Assembly: GCA_046350115.1 (NCBI GenBank)
Contig: JAXMAZ010000002.1
Coordinates: forward strand, 1 to 64,000
Source: JAXMAZ01 sp046350115
GTDB lineage: Bacteria; Planctomycetota; Planctomycetia; Gemmatales; Gemmataceae
Length of the DNA stretch: 64,000 nucleotides
Reading direction: 5' to 3'
Shown piece by piece: positions 9,133 through 17,068 of this stretch. The translations under genes were made by a program, and so were the position numbers. The notes below the pieces were generated by a model. It was not told where the DNA came from and made no database searches. It saw only the letters and a program-made list of their open reading frames with translations. Numbering within the stretch: the first letter of the stretch is position 1; each line of letters begins with the position of its first letter.

Positions 9133-10269
9133 ATGGCCGGTCCGGTCGGCTTCGGCGGGAAGGGGTGGCGGGCGGCGCTGGCCGTGGCCGCGACGGCCGG
9201 GCTGGCCGTCGCCCAGGAGCCGCCAACCGCCCCGGTGAACGCCGTCCAGCCCGGGTCGCTCGGCACGCCCCAGCTCGCCCCGCCGTCCGTCCCGCCGGAC
9301 CAGCCGAGCGGCGTCCCGACCCAGGAGAGCCGGCAGTTGGGCGCCCCGGTGCCGGCCTACCCGCCGCCGGTGACCGCCGACCCGTACCTGGCCCCGCCGG
9401 CCGTCACCCCGCCCCCGGCCGCCCCGCTCCCCGGCAGCCTGGACTACCAGCTCATGCAGGAGGAGGCGGTCCGCCGCGGGCTGCGGGTGTGCACCTGGCA
9501 GGGGACGGTGATCAACGCGCTGCCCGGCGGGTTCCTGTGGGCTCCGCCGCTGGCCAGCAAGCGGGAGCCGCGGATGCAGGTGCTCGGCAGCTCGCTCAAG
9601 AACTACGCCGGCGACTACACCCTGGACACGTCCATCGGCGGCACCGTCGGCCTGTTCCGGGCGGACGTGGCCGGCCGGGACGCCAGCTACCAGCTCGACC
9701 TGTTCGGGGTGGTGCACACCCGGCTCACCCCGGAGGACCTGATCGCCGCCGACTACCGGTTCGGGGTGCCGCTCACCGCCCGGTGGGGGGACTGGCACGC
9801 CAAGCTGGCGTACGAGCACACCAGCGCCCACGTCGGGGACGAGTACCTGCGGAACTTCCCGGCCACCCCGATCCCCGGGTGGGCCAAGGACGAGGTGGTG
9901 GTCGGGGTCGGCCGGTACTTCGCCGACCAGCTCCGGCTTTACGGCCAGGTGTCGTACGCCTTCTTCTACGACCTGCCGCAGCCGCACGGGGAAAGCCGGT
10001 GGCGGTTCGACTACGGGGCCGAGTGGGCGGACCTGCGGCCGTGCGGGTGGGTCGGCACCCCGTTCGCCGCCGTCCACGTGTTCCACCGCGGGGACCAGGA
10101 CTACGTGGCCAATTTCACCGCCCAGGTCGGGTGGCTGTGGCGGAACCCGTACCAGCGGCTGGCGTCCGTCCGGCTGTTCGCCGAGTACTACTCCGGGCGG
10201 TCGTCGTTCGGCCAGTTCGACCAGACCCGGGAGCAGTTCTACGCGGTCGGGGTGGCGTGCGACTACTGA
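9133..10269 (+). CDS. DUF1207-like outer-membrane protein
   Basis: The 378-residue product has a signal-like N-terminus (RAALAVAATAGLAVAQ) and a proline-rich segment to about residue 100. A domain rich in alternating aromatic strands follows, carrying the DUF1207-type phrases FLWAPPLASKREPRM, KLAYEHTSAHVGDEY and YFAEYYSG-like repeats, and it ends VGVACDY. Alternation of strands and the C-terminal aromatic residue fit an outer-membrane beta-barrel. The start was placed at MAGPVGF, preceded by GGGAGGCGG; an upstream in-frame start would add about 36 residues without family support. The next gene starts 19 bases downstream and may be co-transcribed. The DUF1207 name is from memory of the motif, not a search. 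Confidence 0.7.
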   Translation: MAGPVGFGGKGWRAALAVAATAGLAVAQEPPTAPVNAVQPGSLGTPQLAPPSVPPDQPSGVPTQESRQLGAPVPAYPPPVTADPYLAPPAVTPPPAAPLPGSLDYQLMQEEAVRRGLRVCTWQGTVINALPGGFLWAPPLASKREPRMQVLGSSLKNYAGDYTLDTSIGGTVGLFRADVAGRDASYQLDLFGVVHTRLTPEDLIAADYRFGVPLTARWGDWHAKLAYEHTSAHVGDEYLRNFPATPIPGWAKDEVVVGVGRYFADQLRLYGQVSYAFFYDLPQPHGESRWRFDYGAEWADLRPCGWVGTPFAAVHVFHRGDQDYVANFTAQVGWLWRNPYQRLASVRLFAEYYSGRSSFGQFDQTREQFYAVGVACDY

Positions 10270-10288
10270 CCCGCCGGGAGGCCGCCCG

Positions 10289-11254
10289 ATGCCGGCGCCC
10301 GACTCTCGCCAGCCCCTGCGGCTGACGGTCGCTGTCACCGGCAGCCGGGGGCTGGTCGGCACCGACCTGTGCCAGTCCCTGACCGCCGGCGGGCACCGGG
10401 TCGTTCGGTTGGTCCGCGGCGAAGCGACGCCGCTCGGCGACGGCACCACGTCCCGTAGCTGGAACCCGGACGCCGAGGTCGATCCGCGGACGCTGGCCGG
10501 CGTCGACGCGGTCGTGCACCTGGCCGGCGAGAGCATCGCCGGCGGGCGGTGGACCGCGTCCCGCAAGCGGGCCATCCGGGACAGCCGGGTCGGCCCGACC
10601 CGACGAATGGCCGAGGCGATCGCCAAGCTCGACCGCAAGCCGGCGGTGTTCGTGTCGGCGTCGGCGGTCGGCGTCTACGGCGACCGCGGGGACGAGATTC
10701 TGGACGAGTCTTCGGCCCGGGGCACCGGCTTCCTGGCAGACGTGTGCAAGGAGTGGGAGGCGGCCGCGGAGCCGGCGGCGGTCGCCGGGGTGCGGGTGGT
10801 TCACCCGCGGCTCGGGGTGGTGCTGTCGCCGAAGGGCGGGGCGCTGGCGAAGCAGCTTCCCGCGTTCCGGCTCGGGGCCGGGGCGGTGCTCGGCAGCGGC
10901 CGGCAGTGGGTGAGCTGGATCACCCTCGGCGACGTGGCCCGGGCGCTGCGCCACGTGCTGAGAACCGATTCGCTGACCGGGCCGGTGAACTGCGTGGCCC
11001 CGGAGCCGGTGACGAACCGGGTGTTCGGCCGGGTGCTGGCGAAGGTGCTGGGCCGCCCGTACCTGCTGACGCTGCCGGCCCCGGCCCTGCGGCTCCTGTT
11101 CGGCGAGCTGGCCGACGCGGCGCTGTTGAGCAGCACCCGGGCGGTGCCGGCGAAGCTGACCGCGACCGGCTTCGCCTTCGACCACCCGGGGCTGGAAGCA
11201 GGTTTGCGGTTCATGCTCAGGTCCGGTCACATGGTGAATCTCGCCTCCGCGTAG
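10289..11254 (+). CDS. TIGR01777 family NAD(P)-dependent epimerase-like protein (YfcH type)
   Basis: This 321-residue extended short-chain dehydrogenase has the nucleotide motif TGSRGLVG at 17-24. It also has the family hallmarks VVHLAGESIAGGRWT, FVSASAVGVYGDRGDE and KEWEAAAEPA. The C-terminal DUF1731 domain (residues about 250-300) includes LPAPALRLLFGELADAALLSS. Members are thought to act on nucleotide-linked substrates, but none is fully defined. The ATG has a GGGAGG ribosome site. The last 28 bases overlap, tail to tail, the convergent gene ending at 11227. Confidence 0.88.
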   Translation: MPAPDSRQPLRLTVAVTGSRGLVGTDLCQSLTAGGHRVVRLVRGEATPLGDGTTSRSWNPDAEVDPRTLAGVDAVVHLAGESIAGGRWTASRKRAIRDSRVGPTRRMAEAIAKLDRKPAVFVSASAVGVYGDRGDEILDESSARGTGFLADVCKEWEAAAEPAAVAGVRVVHPRLGVVLSPKGGALAKQLPAFRLGAGAVLGSGRQWVSWITLGDVARALRHVLRTDSLTGPVNCVAPEPVTNRVFGRVLAKVLGRPYLLTLPAPALRLLFGELADAALLSSTRAVPAKLTATGFAFDHPGLEAGLRFMLRSGHMVNLASA

Positions 11255-11766
11255 ATCGTCCACAGGCCGGCGGACTCCGGCACCCGGTGGACCAGTTCCT
11301 TCAGACCGTCAGTCGCTTGGTCTGAGGTGGCAAACCGCAATTCCGGTTTCGCCGGGTTACGTAGCAGAGAAGCGCCAAGTTCCGTCATCGCCGACCGGCA
11401 TCGGTCCGTCACCTCTGTAGGTGGCGGCTCGTCGGCGATGGCCAGATCGACCCGGTACGGCAGCAGCCCGGCGCCCTCCCCTTCGGGGATTGTGTATCCG
11501 TTCGCGAACGCGATCCGCTTGGCCTTATTCGGGTGGACGACCTCATATGCCTTGCGGATCACGGACGGGCGGTCGAGGTCGGACACTCGGTCGAACCGGT
11601 CCCAAACGACCGTTACCCCGAGCCGGCCAGTGCGTGGGAACTCTTCTTCCATAACCAACGGCTGGCCGAACGCCGTTGGAGTGGTCAACTCGCCCGCCAG
11701 CGCAGCTACTAGATCGGCGTGACGGCTGATGTCCGCTCCGCCCACGGTCTTCTGGATGACAGGCAC
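11227..11766 (-). CDS. Hypothetical protein, second gene of a HEPN-like pair
   Basis: The 179-residue soluble protein is not a family I recognise. It opens MPVIQKTVGGADISRHADLV, has a central VVWDRFDRVSDLDRPSVIRKAYE and a region rich in acidic and proline residues (DEPPPTEVTD), with no signal peptide or membrane span. The start is a GTG at 11766 with GAGGTGAG immediately upstream. It lies 8 bases downstream of the HEPN-like gene, so the two are very likely translated from one message. It overlaps the epimerase gene by 28 bases at the 3' end. The strand, spacing and good ribosome site support a real gene; the function is open. Confidence 0.7.
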   Translation of the reverse strand: MPVIQKTVGGADISRHADLVAALAGELTTPTAFGQPLVMEEEFPRTGRLGVTVVWDRFDRVSDLDRPSVIRKAYEVVHPNKAKRIAFANGYTIPEGEGAGLLPYRVDLAIADEPPPTEVTDRCRSAMTELGASLLRNPAKPELRFATSDQATDGLKELVHRVPESAGLWTIYAEARFTM

Positions 11767-11774
11767 AGCTCACC

Positions 11775-12290
11775 TCACAGATCGTCCGCCCACCGGAGAA
11801 ACCACTCACAGTCCTGCCGCACGGCCTGGACCTCGTGGTCGTATGCTGTGTCCGGGTGGTAGCGGAGGGTTTCCCGCCACAACCGCATCACCCGCACACT
11901 CCGGGCCAGGAGGACGTCCGCATCGGCCAAACTGGCATCGGATGCGGCCGGGTCATCGACTCGCATCCGGACCAAAACCTGGCCCCACAAATCGACCCGG
12001 TGCAGGTTCGCGTTCTTCGGCCAGTTCAACCCGAGGTCAGCGGCCAACCCCTTGATCGCGTGCAGGTCGGCAGCCGAAATCTGATCACACACATCATACC
12101 CGAATGCCTCGAACACCGCTGCCTTCAGCACCATCTCGACCACATACCCCCACAGATAAATCGCCCCGGTCCGCCGCTCCCGGACTTTGGTTTCAGCTAG
12201 TGCCAGTCCGTCGCCGTACCGCCGGAGGGCGGCTTCGCGGAATTCGGCGATGCTGTCCGGGCGGCACCGGTCGGGCAGGCGGTCCGGCAT
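11775..12290 (-). CDS. Small protein with HEPN-like helical segment
   Basis: The 171-residue protein is mostly helical. The segment AIYLWGYVVEMVLKAAVFEA (about residues 43-62) resembles the core helix of HEPN proteins, in which a small-residue-rich helix precedes a conserved arginine motif. The classical R-x4-6-H catalytic motif is not evident. It starts one base after the stop of lpd (12292) and is followed 8 bases later by a hypothetical gene. It may therefore be co-expressed with the 2-oxoglutarate dehydrogenase genes, or be a small inserted two-gene unit. A role as a toxin-type or nucleotidyltransferase-associated protein is only an inference from the helix pattern. Confidence 0.55.
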   Translation of the reverse strand: MPDRLPDRCRPDSIAEFREAALRRYGDGLALAETKVRERRTGAIYLWGYVVEMVLKAAVFEAFGYDVCDQISAADLHAIKGLAADLGLNWPKNANLHRVDLWGQVLVRMRVDDPAASDASLADADVLLARSVRVMRLWRETLRYHPDTAYDHEVQAVRQDCEWFLRWADDL

Positions 12291-12291
12291 G

Positions 12292-13707
12292 TCAGAAATT
12301 CACCCCGGCCCCGGCCCAGGCGGCGCGGGCGGCCTCGCCGACCGCCTCGCTCAGCGTCGGGTGGGCGTGGGTGCACCGGGCGATGTCCTCGGCACTTCCC
12401 TTGTACTCCAGCACCGTGACACACTCGGCGATCAGCTCGCTCGCCCGCGGCCCCAGGATGTGGACGGCCAACAGCCGGTCCGTCGCCGCGTCCGTCAGCA
12501 CCTTGACGAACCCGTCGGTGTCGTCCAGCGACCGCGCCCGGCCGCTGGCCAGGAACGGGAACTTGCCCACCTTGTACTTCGTCCCCTTCTCCTTCAACTG
12601 CTCCTCGGTCGGGCCGACGCTGGCCACCTCCGGCCAGGTGTAGATGACGCTCGGGATGGCGTCGTAGTTGACGTGCGGCTTCATGCCCGCCAGTTGCTCG
12701 GCGAAGACGACGCCCTCCTCGCTCGCCTTGTGGGCCAGCATCGGGCCGTCGATCAGGTCGCCGATCGCGCTGATGTGCGGGACGTTGGTGCGGTACTGCC
12801 TGTCCACCGTGACCCGGCCGGACTTCTTGTCGTACTGCACGCCGACCTCGTCCAGCCCCAGCCCGGCGGTGTGCGGCCGGCGGCCGACCGCCACCAGCAC
12901 CCGGTCGCCGGCGAACTCGACCTTCGGCCCGTCCTTCGTCTCGGCGGCGAGGGTCACGGCCCCGCCCTTGACCGTCGCCCCCGTCACCCTCGTCTCCAGG
13001 TGGAACTCCAGCCCCTGCCTAGTCAGCAGCTTTTGCATCTGGGCGGCGACCTCCCCGTCCGTGGCCGGCAGGATGCGGGCCAGGTTCTCGATCACCGTCA
13101 CCTTCGCCCCGAGCCGCGCCCACACGCTGCCCAACTCCAGCCCGATGAACCCGGCCCCGACGACGATCAGGTGCTTCGGCACCGCGTCGAACGTCAGCGC
13201 CTCGGTGCTGCCGACGACGAACTTGCCGTCGTGCTTGAGGAACGGCAGCTCGATGCCGTCGCTGCCGGTGGCCAGCAGGATGTGGCCGGCCTCCAGCTCC
13301 GTCACCGCCCCGTCGTCGCCGGTGACGACCACCTTGGTGCCGCCGGCCAGCTTCGCCGCCCCGTAGACCGGCGTCACCTTGTACTTCTTGAACAGCCCGG
13401 CGATGCCGCCGGTCAGCCCCTTCACCACCTCGTCCTTGCGGCGCATCATGGCGGCCAGGTCGAGCTGCACGTCGCCGACCTTGATGCCGTGCTTGGCGAA
13501 CTTATGCCGGGCGAGGTCGAACAGCTCGCTCGAATCCAGGAGCGCCTTGCTCGGAATGCAGCCGACGTTCAGGCAGACCCCGCCGAGCGCCCGCCCGGCC
13601 CGCTTCTCGACGCACGCCACGCTCTTGCCGAGCTGGGCCGCCCGGATGGCCGCGGTGTACCCGCCAGGGCCGGCGCCGATCACTACCAGGTCAAATCGCT
13701 GACTCAT
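12292..13707 (-). CDS. lpdA: Dihydrolipoyl dehydrogenase (E3)
   Basis: It reoxidises the dihydrolipoyl group of the 2-oxoacid dehydrogenase E2 subunit using FAD and NAD+. The 471-residue product has the FAD motif VVIGAGPGGYTAA at its start, the redox disulfide C45/C50 in GGVCLNVGCIPSK, the NAD motif VVGAGFIGLELGSVWARLG and the C-terminal catalytic pair in HPTLSE (H449, E454). All active-site elements are present. The ATG at 13707 (MSQRFDLVV) is taken as the start; the frame is open upstream to 13749, but those residues are encoded by the intergenic repeat. It follows sucB with an 81-base hairpin between them, and the HEPN-like gene follows almost without a gap. Confidence 0.95.
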   Translation of the reverse strand: MSQRFDLVVIGAGPGGYTAAIRAAQLGKSVACVEKRAGRALGGVCLNVGCIPSKALLDSSELFDLARHKFAKHGIKVGDVQLDLAAMMRRKDEVVKGLTGGIAGLFKKYKVTPVYGAAKLAGGTKVVVTGDDGAVTELEAGHILLATGSDGIELPFLKHDGKFVVGSTEALTFDAVPKHLIVVGAGFIGLELGSVWARLGAKVTVIENLARILPATDGEVAAQMQKLLTRQGLEFHLETRVTGATVKGGAVTLAAETKDGPKVEFAGDRVLVAVGRRPHTAGLGLDEVGVQYDKKSGRVTVDRQYRTNVPHISAIGDLIDGPMLAHKASEEGVVFAEQLAGMKPHVNYDAIPSVIYTWPEVASVGPTEEQLKEKGTKYKVGKFPFLASGRARSLDDTDGFVKVLTDAATDRLLAVHILGPRASELIAECVTVLEYKGSAEDIARCTHAHPTLSEAVGEAARAAWAGAGVNF

Positions 13708-13727
13708 GACAAGCCCTTGGGTGGGCC

Positions 13728-13808
13728 TGACAAGGTGACAAGGTGACAAGGTGACAAGGTGAGCTGAGAGGACTCACCTTGTCACCTTGTCACCTTGTCA
13801 CCTTGTCA
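13728..13808. repeat. Perfect hairpin built of an 8-base tandem repeat, between sucB and lpdA
   Basis: The left arm (13728-13763) is four copies of an 8-base unit reading CAAGGTGA. A 9-base loop follows, and then a right arm (13773-13808) that is its exact complement, 36 bp each. The right arm ends three bases before the sucB stop codon, and the left arm starts 20 bases before the lpdA start codon. The RNA would fold into a long stem between two genes of the same pathway, so it could reduce read-through or stabilise the upstream message. Confidence 0.9.
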
Positions 13809-13811
13809 GGT

Positions 13812-15050
13812 TCAAACTTCGAGCAGCATCCGCTCCGGGTTCTCCACGCACTCCTTGATCCGCACCAGGAACTGGACCGCCTCCCGGCCGTCGATCTGCC
13901 GGTGGTCGTAGGAGAGCGCCAGGTACATCATCGGCCGGATCGCGATCTGGTCGTTCACCACCATTGGCCGCTTCTGGATGCTGTGCATCCCGAGGATGGC
14001 GGCCTGCGGCGGGTTCAGGATCGGGGTGCTCATCATCGACCCGAAGGTGCCGCCGTTGGTGATGGTGAAGGTGCCGCCCATCATGTCGGCCGGGGTCAGC
14101 TTGCCGTCCTTCGCCTTCTTGGCCAGCTCGGCGATCCGCTTCTCGATGTCCGCGAAGGACAGGGCGTCGGCGTCGCGGATGACGGGCACAGTCAGCCCCT
14201 TCTCGGTGCTGACGGCCACGCTGATGTCGTAGAAGTGCTGCATCACCAGGTCGGTGCCGTCGAGCCGGGCGTTCACCACCGGGAAGGCCTTGAGGGCTTC
14301 GACCGCTGCCTTCACGAATACCGACATGAACCCGAGCTTCACCCCGTGCTTCTTCTCGAACCGCTCGTTGTACTTGGCCCGCAGGTCCATGACCGCGGAC
14401 AGGTCGCACTCGTTGAAGGTGGTGAGCGTGGCGGTGGTGGTCTGGGATTCGAGCAGCCGCTCGGCGATCCGCCGGCGGATCATGCTCATCGGCTGGCGCG
14501 TCTCACGCTTCTTGTCGGGAGTCGGGAGTCGGGAGTCGGGAGTCGGGGCGGCCCCGTTCGACTTGGCTTGCGGCTGGTAGCCGACCGCATCCTCTTTGGT
14601 GACCAGCCCGCGGGGGCCGGTGCCGGGGACTTGCGATGGGTCGAGGCCGCGCTCGGCCAGCACGCGGTTGGCCGCTGGCGACGTGCGGACTTCCGGGGCG
14701 AGCGGGGGGCGTAAGCCCCCTGTTGGCGCGTCCGGGCTGGAAGGGGCGTCCTTGGCCGGGGCGGGAACAGGGGGCTTACGCCCCCCGCTCGCCTCGGTCG
14801 CGGTCGGGGCGCCGGCCGGGTCGATCTCGGCCACCACCGCCCCGATCGGGACGATCTCGCCCTCCGGCACCTTGATCGCCAACACCCCGGCCGTCTGGGC
14901 GGTGACGGTCTGGGCCGCCTTGTCCGACTCCAGCTCGAACAGCGGCTCGTCGATTTTCACCGCCGAGCCGGCCGGCTTGTACCACTTGGCGATCCGCCCC
15001 TCCGTGACCGACTCCCCGGGGGACGGCACCTTCACCTGAACGACGGCCAT
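13812..15050 (-). CDS. sucB: Dihydrolipoyl succinyltransferase (E2 of 2-oxoglutarate dehydrogenase)
   Basis: The 412-residue product starts with a lipoyl domain (residues 1-77) whose lipoylated lysine is K44 in ESDKAAQT. A linker follows, then the peripheral subunit-binding domain (about 124-158, ANRVLAERGLDPSQVPGTG), a second linker, and the catalytic domain (about 185-412) ending in the active-site phrase SYDHRQIDG (H383, D387). It moves the succinyl group to CoA and forms the core of the complex. Both linkers are unusual. The first (about 88-119, GGRKPPV ... GGLRPPL) is the in-frame translation of a dispersed inverted repeat. The second (TPDSRLPTPD) comes from a heptamer array. The start was chosen at MAVVQVKVPSPG, the normal lipoyl-domain beginning. 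Confidence 0.95.
   Translation of the reverse strand: MAVVQVKVPSPGESVTEGRIAKWYKPAGSAVKIDEPLFELESDKAAQTVTAQTAGVLAIKVPEGEIVPIGAVVAEIDPAGAPTATEASGGRKPPVPAPAKDAPSSPDAPTGGLRPPLAPEVRTSPAANRVLAERGLDPSQVPGTGPRGLVTKEDAVGYQPQAKSNGAAPTPDSRLPTPDKKRETRQPMSMIRRRIAERLLESQTTTATLTTFNECDLSAVMDLRAKYNERFEKKHGVKLGFMSVFVKAAVEALKAFPVVNARLDGTDLVMQHFYDISVAVSTEKGLTVPVIRDADALSFADIEKRIAELAKKAKDGKLTPADMMGGTFTITNGGTFGSMMSTPILNPPQAAILGMHSIQKRPMVVNDQIAIRPMMYLALSYDHRQIDGREAVQFLVRIKECVENPERMLLEV
14514..14548. repeat. Heptamer tandem repeat (GTCGGGA)5 inside sucB
   Basis: There are four exact copies of GTCGGGA followed by GTCGGGG. On the coding strand this yields the proline/threonine/aspartate linker between the subunit-binding and catalytic domains of E2. 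The array is interspersed in frame. Confidence 0.85.
14697..14793. repeat. Dispersed GCGAGCGGGGGGC inverted repeat located inside sucB
   Basis: Perfect 28-bp arms (14697-14724 and 14766-14793) flank a 41-base loop. The arms match the intergenic copies at 20042-20152 and 60023-60117. The loop also matches: CGTCCGGGCTGGAAGG is shared with the complement of the 60-kb copy, so this is a whole family member and not a chance palindrome. Confidence 0.85.
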
Positions 15051-15105
15051 CGGCTCGACTCCGGCGCGGGACACGGGTCCGACCCCGGAATTGTACGGAC
15101 GGCCA

Positions 15106-17046
15106 TCACTTCGGCGGGTCGGTCGCATCCCAGACGATCAGGGTTGCGGCCCGGTAGTCGCCGGCCACCAGGAACCGGCCGTCGGCCGAGAACGACAACT
15201 GCCACAGCCAGTACCCGTTCGGGTCGAGGGCCAGCAGCGGCTTGCGGGTCGCGACGTCCCAGAGGCGGACCAGCCCGTCCGAGTGGGGGACGGCCAGCCG
15301 GGTGCCGTCGGGCGAGAAGACGAACCCGGACCCGGTCGCCCGCGGGTACACCCGGACGGCGCCCAGCTCCCGACCGGTGGCCAGCTCCCAGAATCGGATC
15401 GGGCTTTCCCACTTGGCGTAGTCGTAGGCCCCGTAGCTGATGCCGCTCGCGCTGGCGCAGGTGACGAGGACGCGGCCGTCCGGGGAGACGGCGTACCCCC
15501 CGGTCCGCCCGGCCTCGTAGTGCCGGACCCGTTTGCCGTCCCTGCCGGTGTGCTCGAACCCGGCCTCCCGCTCGTCGAACGGCCGGAGCACCCGCACCCG
15601 GCCGCCGTCGGGCAAGTCGAACCCGGGGTGGGTCTGGGGGGGCGGGGCGGTCGGCGGCATCGGGGCGACGGTGGCGAAGCCCGGCTCCGGCGGGGTCGCC
15701 CGGAACGGCGGGTCCGGCCACGGGAGCGGGTCGAGCGACGGGAAGGCGACCTGTTTCGGCCGCCCGCCGTCCGCCACGCACGCCCGATCGGAGGCGGCGA
15801 ACGCCAGGTACGGGACGACCCGTTTGTGGGTGTCCCGGAGCAACTCCGCCCGGACCTCCCCGGTTGCCGCGTCCCACACCTTGCCGCCGCCCCCAATGCC
15901 GACGTATAGGAACCGGTTGTCCGGCGAGAACCGGAGGTCGGTCGGGTCGTAGTACGGGCCGTGGGGTCTGCGGTGGGCCCGCTTGCCGTCCGGCCACCGC
16001 CACCATGCCACCTCCCGCGGGGTGTTGCTGTCGTGCGGCCGGGCGTTGGCGGCGGCCAGCGTCTTGCCGTCCGGGCTGAACGTGATCAGGTGGACGACCG
16101 GCTTGTGCGTCGGGTACGGCGTCTCGCACAGGTCGCGGAGGGTGAGTACCTCCTTGTTGGCCCCCCGATCCCACACCCGGACGGCGCCGTCGTGGCACCC
16201 GAGGACGATCCGCGACCCGTCCGGGCTGAGGGCGACGGCCGTCGGCGAAGGAGCGTTCACCCGGTAAGCGGCGACCCCGACCCAGGTCTTCGTGTCGTAG
16301 ATGCGGACGGCGGGATAAAAATGGGCAAGGGCGGGACGAGGCCCGGGTTTGCCCTCATAGGGGTCATAGGGGACGCTCTCCAGGGTCGCCAAAAGGCGAC
16401 CGTCGCCGCTCAGCCCCCAGTCCGCCGCCGAGAGCGTTAACACCTGCTCTTTGCTGGCCGCGTCGCGGACGGCGAGCATGCCGCCGTGGGTCGGGACGTT
16501 GCTGCCCGGCCCTTCGCTGGCGTACAGCAGCGCCCCGTCCGGGGAGAAGGCCAGCTTGTGGACCGAGCTGCCGCCCACGTCGTAGGCCGCGTCGAGGGCG
16601 CCGGTGGCCGCGTCGAACACGCAACTGCCGAGGGCCAGCCGCCGGCCGTCCGGGGACAGGGCGACGCACCCTCGGTCGGACCCAGGGGCCAAGAACCGGA
16701 GGTCGCCGAGCACCTGGGTCGGCGTGCGGGTGGGCAGGACCGGGATCGGTTCGGGGGCCGGGGTCGGCCCGTGGTGCAGCGGGCGGTAGCTTTCCGGGTA
16801 CGAGTACCGCGACACCCGCGTCCCGGCCGGGACGCGATGGAGCTTGACCGCCGGGATTGCGTCGGCGGTGAGCAGCGGCCCCGGGTGCCCGGGCGGCTGA
16901 TCCACGGCCGGACCGGGATCGCGGGCGGTCGGCAGGGTGGCTGCCCCGCCCCGGGCGGTCGGCCGGGTCGGCACCGTGGCAGTCGGCGGTCGGCCGGGGC
17001 AGCCGACCGCCAGGGCCGCGAGCACGACCAGGGTGACGCGGGTCAT
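15106..17046 (-). CDS. WD40-repeat lipoprotein inside the 2-oxoglutarate dehydrogenase gene run
   Basis: The 646-residue product begins MTRVTLVVLAALAVGC, a lipoprotein signal with the lipidated cysteine at 16. A proline-rich linker follows. WD40-like blades then run from about residue 110 to the end (ALSPDGRRLALGS, AFSPDGALLYASE, VWDRGANKEV, LWDVATRKPLL), enough for two propellers. It would sit on a membrane facing the periplasm. It starts 22 bases after the sucA stop and ends 55 bases before the sucB start on the same strand. It is therefore likely transcribed with the cytoplasmic dehydrogenase, although no functional link is obvious. WD40 proteins of this type are common in Gemmataceae, so insertion into the operon is the simplest reading. 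Confidence 0.85.
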   Translation of the reverse strand: MTRVTLVVLAALAVGCPGRPPTATVPTRPTARGGAATLPTARDPGPAVDQPPGHPGPLLTADAIPAVKLHRVPAGTRVSRYSYPESYRPLHHGPTPAPEPIPVLPTRTPTQVLGDLRFLAPGSDRGCVALSPDGRRLALGSCVFDAATGALDAAYDVGGSSVHKLAFSPDGALLYASEGPGSNVPTHGGMLAVRDAASKEQVLTLSAADWGLSGDGRLLATLESVPYDPYEGKPGPRPALAHFYPAVRIYDTKTWVGVAAYRVNAPSPTAVALSPDGSRIVLGCHDGAVRVWDRGANKEVLTLRDLCETPYPTHKPVVHLITFSPDGKTLAAANARPHDSNTPREVAWWRWPDGKRAHRRPHGPYYDPTDLRFSPDNRFLYVGIGGGGKVWDAATGEVRAELLRDTHKRVVPYLAFAASDRACVADGGRPKQVAFPSLDPLPWPDPPFRATPPEPGFATVAPMPPTAPPPQTHPGFDLPDGGRVRVLRPFDEREAGFEHTGRDGKRVRHYEAGRTGGYAVSPDGRVLVTCASASGISYGAYDYAKWESPIRFWELATGRELGAVRVYPRATGSGFVFSPDGTRLAVPHSDGLVRLWDVATRKPLLALDPNGYWLWQLSFSADGRFLVAGDYRAATLIVWDATDPPK

Positions 17047-17068
17047 CGGTTCATCCCCGGGCGGTTAG

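Noticed and set aside
13728..13808. The tandem 8-mer array considered as a CRISPR array
   Set aside because: The units are 8 bases with no spacers and the second half is the exact complement of the first, so it is a hairpin and not a repeat-spacer array.
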